A DNA stretch of 64,000 nucleotides from Gnomoniopsis sp. IMI 355080. Its lineage: Eukaryota; Ascomycota; Sordariomycetes; Diaporthales; Gnomoniaceae. The notes under the pieces were generated by a model. The model was given only the letters and a program-made list of their open reading frames with translations, did not search any database and had not been told where the DNA came from. The stretch is taken from assembly GCA_027946555.1 (NCBI GenBank), contig JAPEVC010000053.1, forward strand, positions 62,001-126,000. The letters run 5' to 3'. Below are positions 58,601 to 64,000 of this stretch, in pieces (the stretch's first letter is position 1; each line of letters starts with the position of its first letter). The position numbers and the translations under genes are program-made.

Positions 58601-60291
58601 TAAAGGAACAGAGTTGGCTCATCAAATCTGCATTATTCCTCTGGGGGGGTGGGGTTTCGGACGAGGACACGCCTCGAATACTTTGGCATCATTGCCTTCC
58701 AACCCAAATGACTTGGTGGTATGATGATGCGTCCGCGCGGGATGCTGCATAGGCAGCCTAATTGTGGACTTCCGGCCTTTCCCAGGCAGAGCCTCGAACC
58801 ACATGCGCAGCAAATGATGTTCCTTGCACTGAACATTGGAATGGCGTTTGCAGTGGTCATCACTATGATCGCTGGGTATGTATGGGTGAGTGGATCCTCC
58901 CTACCCGCCCATGCCCTCTTCCTTTTTTGTGGCAGCCGCCATGTGCTGTATTGCGTGCAATCAGGGCCAGGCAAATTCCTTTCCCAGTCCCGCATCTCTT
59001 CAAGATTTGCAAGCGCTCCAGAGTACAGGATCCTGAGTGAGGACCAAGCCTGTTCGGAATACTCAGTGACATGAACACAAGATGGGGCTGATCCAGAAGG
59101 GTGGATCTTAATATCGTGTGCCTGTCATAGATACCCCAAAGAAGCAACATTGTCAGGCATCTGATCTCGTCCTTCTCTGACAGAGAGGCATCAAAGATAT
59201 CACCACTTGCTGGGCAGTCAGTCACGACTTGTGCGCCCAGATACTCATCGTTTCCTCCGAAGTGGTACAAAGGCACGTTCTAGTCTTGCGCTACCGAAAA
59301 CGATGACAGCGTCATCCATGGTCACTGGGATGCTGGGCGGTTGTATCTGCACGGCACTCTCGAATCCCTGGTAACCATTCGGTTGCTCCCATGCGCGTAC
59401 CTTTTTTCGACCTCGAAGCAGACTATTCCAACCTCACCGCCCTCCCTTACAGTACTGGCTGCTATTGTACCCGATATAGGACAATGCCTCCTTGTATGCC
59501 TTCTACTCGGTGATCGATGGGCATGAATACATCTCATCACGAGCCGCCGTATGAGCATCGTCTTGCTTTTTCCTTGGGCGAGGAAGGGCGGCTCTGCTTG
59601 GCTTTCCACTCCGTCTGACCCTGGTGAAAAGACAATCAAACATATCTTTTGGTCTGTGGCGGTCCACAGTCAAGGTTGACGCCTTGGTCTTGTAGCTCGA
59701 CGGCCTGTATCACTCCTCGCCCCCAGTTCACCCACTTGCTTGCATATGGGCGCCACCAACAGGCGGATCTTCAACCAACCTCACTTGGCGTTATCCTCAC
59801 GTCAATCTTGCCCGAGTGTGGTCATCCACTGCTGAAACTAGCACATGCGGACGAGCTTATCTAAGGCCTCCGGACCGCCGTACTTTCTGCCCTCGAAGCT
59901 TCTCTATTCTAATTGGCATTCGAACTTCTATCGCGCTAATTGCTCACGACCTGTTGTTGCCTCATCTATCTCTCTTCAGCTAGTCAGCACCGTTACTCCT
60001 GCTTCCCGCAACGGCCGATAACATGTAGAAATATATGCTCCTCGGTTATCTGTTTTCTCGCCCTTCGATTGATTCAGTCAGGGCCTAGTTACCGAGCCCA
60101 GGTGCTGCGCACGGCCTCTTCTAGCTACATATCTAGTCTCCTCCCCTCTACGAATTAACGTCTGACGCCATACTTTCCCATCTCACCTAAAACCCTCGCT
60201 GCTTTCTTTACTTCTTCTACTACCGATACAGGCCCTGTCCTTTTGATCCGCAGATCGTCTGTATTCCTACCCAGTCATTTCACCCCAAGCG
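55675..60291. other. 4.6-kb spacer between PKS and AflR-like regulator
   Basis: Mostly without supported genes. The last 400 bp before 60292 are strongly pyrimidine-rich, as for a long 5' leader. One weak spliced candidate (58721-59040) is listed separately. No transposon or repeat family recognised; several poly-pyrimidine and G7-8 runs (e.g. 58642-58649) occur. Confidence 0.4.
58721..59040 (+). CDS. Possible small membrane protein (two exons)
   Basis: Speculative model: exon 58721-58885, a 50-nt intron with GTGAGT donor and GCAG acceptor, and exon 58936-59040, 89 residues. Residues about 32-55 (MMFLALNIGMAFAVVITMIA and three more) form a convincing hydrophobic helix; the part after the intron is basic (RAIRARQ, KICKRSR). 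The splice signals and continuous frame on both sides support it, but it has no recognised relatives and the candidate sits in a spacer with many chance frames. A second ATG pair at the start of the helix would give a shorter protein. Confidence 0.2.
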
Positions 60292-61618
60292 ATGGCTACT
60301 GCTAGCAAACCACGACAACCTCGCCTGCGGGCGTCTTGTGATGGCTGCTTCCTCGCCAAGGTCAAGTGTTCCAAAGCCAGACCCATCTGCTCCAGATGCC
60401 TCACCTGCGGCTCAGATTGTCGATATTCGCCATCCAGCAGGGCCGGTAAACCCAAAGCCTCCGAAAGCGCAAAGAACCAACAGCAAGTAACAGCAGCTTC
60501 GAGCATCGCCCCATCAGTCATAGATGAATCTATGGTGTATACGGTCAATGCTGGGATGACGGGTGTCTACAAGCTTGAAACAGGTTGGACAACACAACCA
60601 ACAGGCATCGACGGAGCTTTGAATCCAAGCCAGTCGACATCTTCTGGACTCACATTCATGGGCGTTGAGCACGCCTCAACTCACTTCGACGCCGGCGTAT
60701 CCGGGGAAGTTCACAGGGCCACGATGCCATGGACTCCACCCAGTGACATGCCCGCTACAGCCACGGACTCACCAGTAGCAACGACAATACCAATTTCACA
60801 TAGCCGCTCACATTCATACGACAATAGCAGTGGCCTGAGTTGGCTTGACCCAACAAGCCCCGACGTTTTCCAGTTCAATCAGGTTCTTACTCCACCCAAT
60901 GTAGTATCCAACTACTTTCCCAGCCCGACAGCAACGCCCAACATGAGACCTTTGCCTCCGAGGCCGAATTCCACGCCAATAACTTCCAAAGGAGGTTCCT
61001 GCATATGCTTCACAGTGTGCCTACAATCTCTCCAAGCTCTACACAATGCATCATCACCCTCACCGCCGCCTTTCGATATCGTTCTCTCACTCAATCGGAA
61101 GGCTGTCGACGGATGTGCTGCTATGCTAGGTAAGACCCCTCGAGTACCATGTGATGTTTCGGTCCACTGATACCGCTATAGGCTGCACGAGATGCATGAG
61201 AAGATCAGGCACACATACGGCTGCCATGCTGCTGGCAACTGTGCTTGGCACCATCACCACTTTCTACAACAACGCCTCGCAAACACATTTCGACTCCGGG
61301 ACTTCGATGAGCAACGGCAGCGCGTCCACACCAATTCCTGAACCCTTCTCGACCCCAAATACCACACCACTTTCGGGCCTCGGTGTAAGTCTCGGCGCTT
61401 ATACTATCAACAGCGAGGACAGCAAGTGGCTTGAGCTCGAGATTCTCAGAAGAGAGCTGCAGAGGCTTGACGAGGTGTATTCAAGTTTCCGCGAGGTTTG
61501 CTCGGAACTGTCTGAAGACCCTGAGCTTAGCAAGGCCATGATAGGCTATCTCAGTCAAAGTTTGGGGTCCACCATGCACTTTGTGTCGCATCGGAGAGGC
61601 GACATGGGATATCTGTGA
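60292..61618 (+). CDS. AflR-like Zn(II)2Cys6 transcription factor
   Basis: Pathway-specific-type regulator of 424 residues from two exons (60292-61129 and 61182-61618; GTAAGA donor, TATAG acceptor). The zinc cluster has Cys at 16, 19, 26, 33, 36 and 43 in SCDGCFLAKVKCSKARPICS and onward, with the short spacing and flanking SRAGKP block of the AflR family. The middle is Ser/Thr/Pro-rich. The second half has the AflR-type pattern FTVCLQSLQALHNASSPSPP.. then a conserved C-terminal helix block (LELEILRRELQRLDEVYSSF, CSELSEDPELSKAMIGYL). AflR-family proteins control polyketide clusters, so this is the best candidate regulator of the PKS 4.6 kb upstream. The start is the ATG at 60292. Confidence 0.9.
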
Positions 61619-64000
61619 AGACCATCAGATCTGAGAGCGCTATCCCGCGGAGACTCTGTGGGTTCCCGAAATGCGCATCAGGAATACACTGCACAACATA
61701 CGCTCTTTTATCGGCTGAAGGCTCTGATCTACCCTCGCCGTGACACGACATAATGCGTACAGTCCTTCCTCTGGAGCCTTGTCATTTTTTCATCTGGATT
61801 TTGTCTTGACGACCGAAATCTAGAGCAAGGAGCCACATCTTCTGGTTCATGGACTCATCTATGAGCAGCACATACGCAGTCACGAAGTTCTACTGATTAA
61901 CATCAGATACTCTGTCTTGAAGAAGCTAGTGTCCCGATGAACACAGTAGCCAGCCGCCAAAGCCGGATACAGATCGTCAGGAATACCTAGGTACATCGAG
62001 GACATAAACCAAGCATATGTCGCGGCAGAACAGATATGTCTTCGAAAGTTTTGAGGCGACGAAGAAGAAACCTTGGAACATATTCAGAATTGTGGTATGG
62101 TGTACAAGGGAACTCCACAGGGACGTAGGGGGCAGGGCAAGCCTGTGATTGGTGCAAATGATCGTTTACTTGCGAAAGACTGCTTTCGTTCCTCATCCAA
62201 TCTTCGTTTGAGGAACAATATATCACGCCTGGTTCGCGTGTGGGAGAGGGTTACTTGCCCTTGTCGGAGGCGGAGGGTCTGGTGCTGGCTAGCGCTGAGC
62301 TGAGCTGAGGGTTTTTTGTCGAACGCGAAGACATCACTGGGCTCAAAGAGAAGAGATCCATTTCAGGTTTCCCGTCGTTTCTATCACGCACAGCATCGGG
62401 AGCGTTTCACGGTCTCGCTGAGTGCTGCCGTCCTTGCCAAATAAGCGGGACTGTGGGCAAGGGCTTGCTACTATTGGAGTCGTAACTACCATATTATTCA
62501 TCACGATAATGATTGTGCCATATCAATCTGTCTGACATTCAGCTGGTTCGGAATGTCTAATCGGCCCTTGACAAAAGTTGTGGACGGCAGTACGGCATCG
62601 AGCGATTATGTCATCCGAGGAACTTGATGCTGAAGCACTTTGCATCGTGACGTGTAAATGCTAGGGATGAAGAGACGTATCCTTCATGCCATCTCCGATC
62701 ATTCCGAGGAGTTGACTCTATGGTCCAGCTTAGATCTCTATGAGAAACATCGGCTCCAAATTCCCCACATGCCGGACCGCATCATGGGAATTTGTGGAGA
62801 TGTCCGGGCAACATAATCTGTCAGAAATAAGGTCGAAGCCAAATTCCCCGACGTACTAGAGTAAAGACCAAGCCTCGCATGCCGCTCTGGTCACTAAGGC
62901 TGAGCCGACTCGCTGGCCCTGTCGTCTCTCTAGCTTCCGCTTCTCCCGGTTCCAAGATTATTCGGCATGTCTAATGGTTTTTTAGCAAAGTTTGAGTATG
63001 ACATCGCGGTCGGTGTCGAAGACTAAAGCGCAGATCTTCGTAGCTGAAGCGCATTTTTGAGCTGTAACTAAAGCAAATTCACGGTTCACAAGCTCGGGAT
63101 TTCACAGGCCAGCAGCGGTGACAGCGGGTAGCTGAAGTCCCGGATGGCACCGGATTCTGCCCGGTGATTCAGATCCTCGAGTACAGGGAGAAACGAGAGG
63201 TCCCGACGCTCTGGTGCAGTATCCCCAGCGGGGTCTTTGTCACGTTTTCTTTAGTCCGGAATATTCCCGACCTAGTTATGCACGATATGTCGATAGAAGG
63301 GTCCCATACGCAGGTTGGGCACCTATGTATAGGACCGAGCCTTTGGGTAAAGCTACCTGGAAGGGCTCAGTCTGCGCACAATTCCTCCCCATAACAGGGC
63401 ACGTTCGTGTTGATCGTCATGTCCACACCTTGCCGATCAACACAACGATACGAACTTTGCCAGCAGGCTCCTCGATGCCCCTTAGTAAGGGAAAATTGCT
63501 GGGTAGCTCAGGAGATTTTCGGGGTATTCCTGAGACTTTTCTTGCGTTAGCTTCTCGCCGGTGCGGAATTACGCCGGGACTGAAGAACACAGAGGCATAG
63601 GTAAAAGTGTGGAACTGGATCTAAACGTCTTCTATTGATGGGCAGTAATCATGTACACGTACATTTGTTCGGTTTCAAGAGTACTGCCCATGGATAATCA
63701 ATCGTAAGATCTCACGAAGGTCAGTTGCCCCCACGATGTACTATAGAATGTAAATTAATGTTTTGGATCAAGGTTCTCTGTCAGCGCCCATTGCCGCTTG
63801 CTATGACCAGCCACATAGCCCACAATTCGCTTTTCTACGGTGTTACATTCAACAAGTCCCCTGCTCGAAGTGCTTGTACCGTAGTATTTCTGGGCTGATA
63901 TCAGACTAGGGAAAGGTCATGGATCAAGGGTCAAGCAGGAGGTAAAACTGTCCGGGGAAGGTATCTCAGGTGTTGCCGGGTAATAGTGCAGGGGAGATAC
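61619..64000. other. Intergenic to window end, no supported gene
   Basis: About 2.4 kb. TACCTAGGTA occurs at 61984-61993 and a GCTGAGCTGAGCTGAGG short repeat at about 62294-62310. Open frames up to 128 codons overlap in two frames between 63164 and 63600 and show no domain. I see no gene I can support. Confidence 0.45.
61984..61993. repeat. TACCTAGGTA decamer
   Basis: Exact palindromic decamer, about 370 bp downstream of the AflR-like gene; one of five exact copies in the window. Confidence 0.5.

Noticed and set aside
1..64000. tRNA, rRNA, CRISPR and bacterial-type elements
   Set aside because: I looked for tRNA T-loops and paired stems and for repeat arrays and found none convincing; a covariance-model scan would be needed to exclude a tRNA.

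Overview
The window is nuclear DNA of a filamentous ascomycete (Pezizomycotina). The evidence is short introns (about 50-330 nt) with GTAAGT/GTATGT-type donors and CTAAC/CTGAC branch points, fungal-specific families (two Zn(II)2Cys6 regulators, an alpha-arrestin with PY motifs, a SAT-KS-AT-PT-ACP-ACP-TE polyketide synthase, a Fet3-type multicopper oxidase) and gene density typical of such genomes. I cannot fix the class; Dothideomycetes, Eurotiomycetes and Sordariomycetes are all possible. All gene models were spliced by hand from frame, splice signals and family conservation, and every exon junction below keeps frame unless stated.

Region 1 (1-15 kb) is housekeeping: a divergent ribosomal protein pair (eL30 minus, uL16/L10 plus) sharing a 418-bp promoter, an unrecognised serine/acidic-rich protein, the 18S rRNA dimethyltransferase Dim1, and an alpha-arrestin. 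A small secreted-protein gene follows on the minus strand (14685-15189); it reads through cleanly only if one base is added in a G6 run or a weak donor is used.

Region 2 (16-30 kb) looks like a nitrogen-compound catabolic or uptake cluster: amidase-signature hydrolase (minus), a PuuE-type CE4-fold amidohydrolase (plus, divergent from the amidase), a Zn2Cys6 regulator, a 14-TM DHA2-type MFS transporter, an NCS1 nucleobase/hydantoin-type permease and a LAT-type amino acid permease. The inter-gene promoters of this block carry TACCTAGGTA-type palindromes. The combination of ring-opening amidohydrolase, amidase and NCS1 permease fits import and hydrolysis of a cyclic ureide or imide; the substrate is not known.

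Region 3 (30-39.3 kb) holds an AIM24-like protein with a proline/glutamine-rich N-terminus, an unrecognised 619-residue protein whose stop codon is followed by 53 more open codons in the same frame, and the DNA polymerase epsilon B subunit Dpb2.

Region 4 (39.3-64 kb) is gene-poor and looks like a pigment (melanin-type) locus: a secreted Fet3-type multicopper oxidase without membrane anchor, a 2180-residue non-reducing PKS closest in architecture and motifs to 1,3,6,8-tetrahydroxynaphthalene (DHN-melanin) synthases, and an AflR-like Zn2Cys6 regulator, separated by 4-4.6 kb non-coding spacers. A perfect AflR-type site lies about 290 bp upstream of the PKS start. No naphthol reductase or scytalone dehydratase gene is seen in the window. 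No tRNA, rRNA, CRISPR or recognisable transposon was found.
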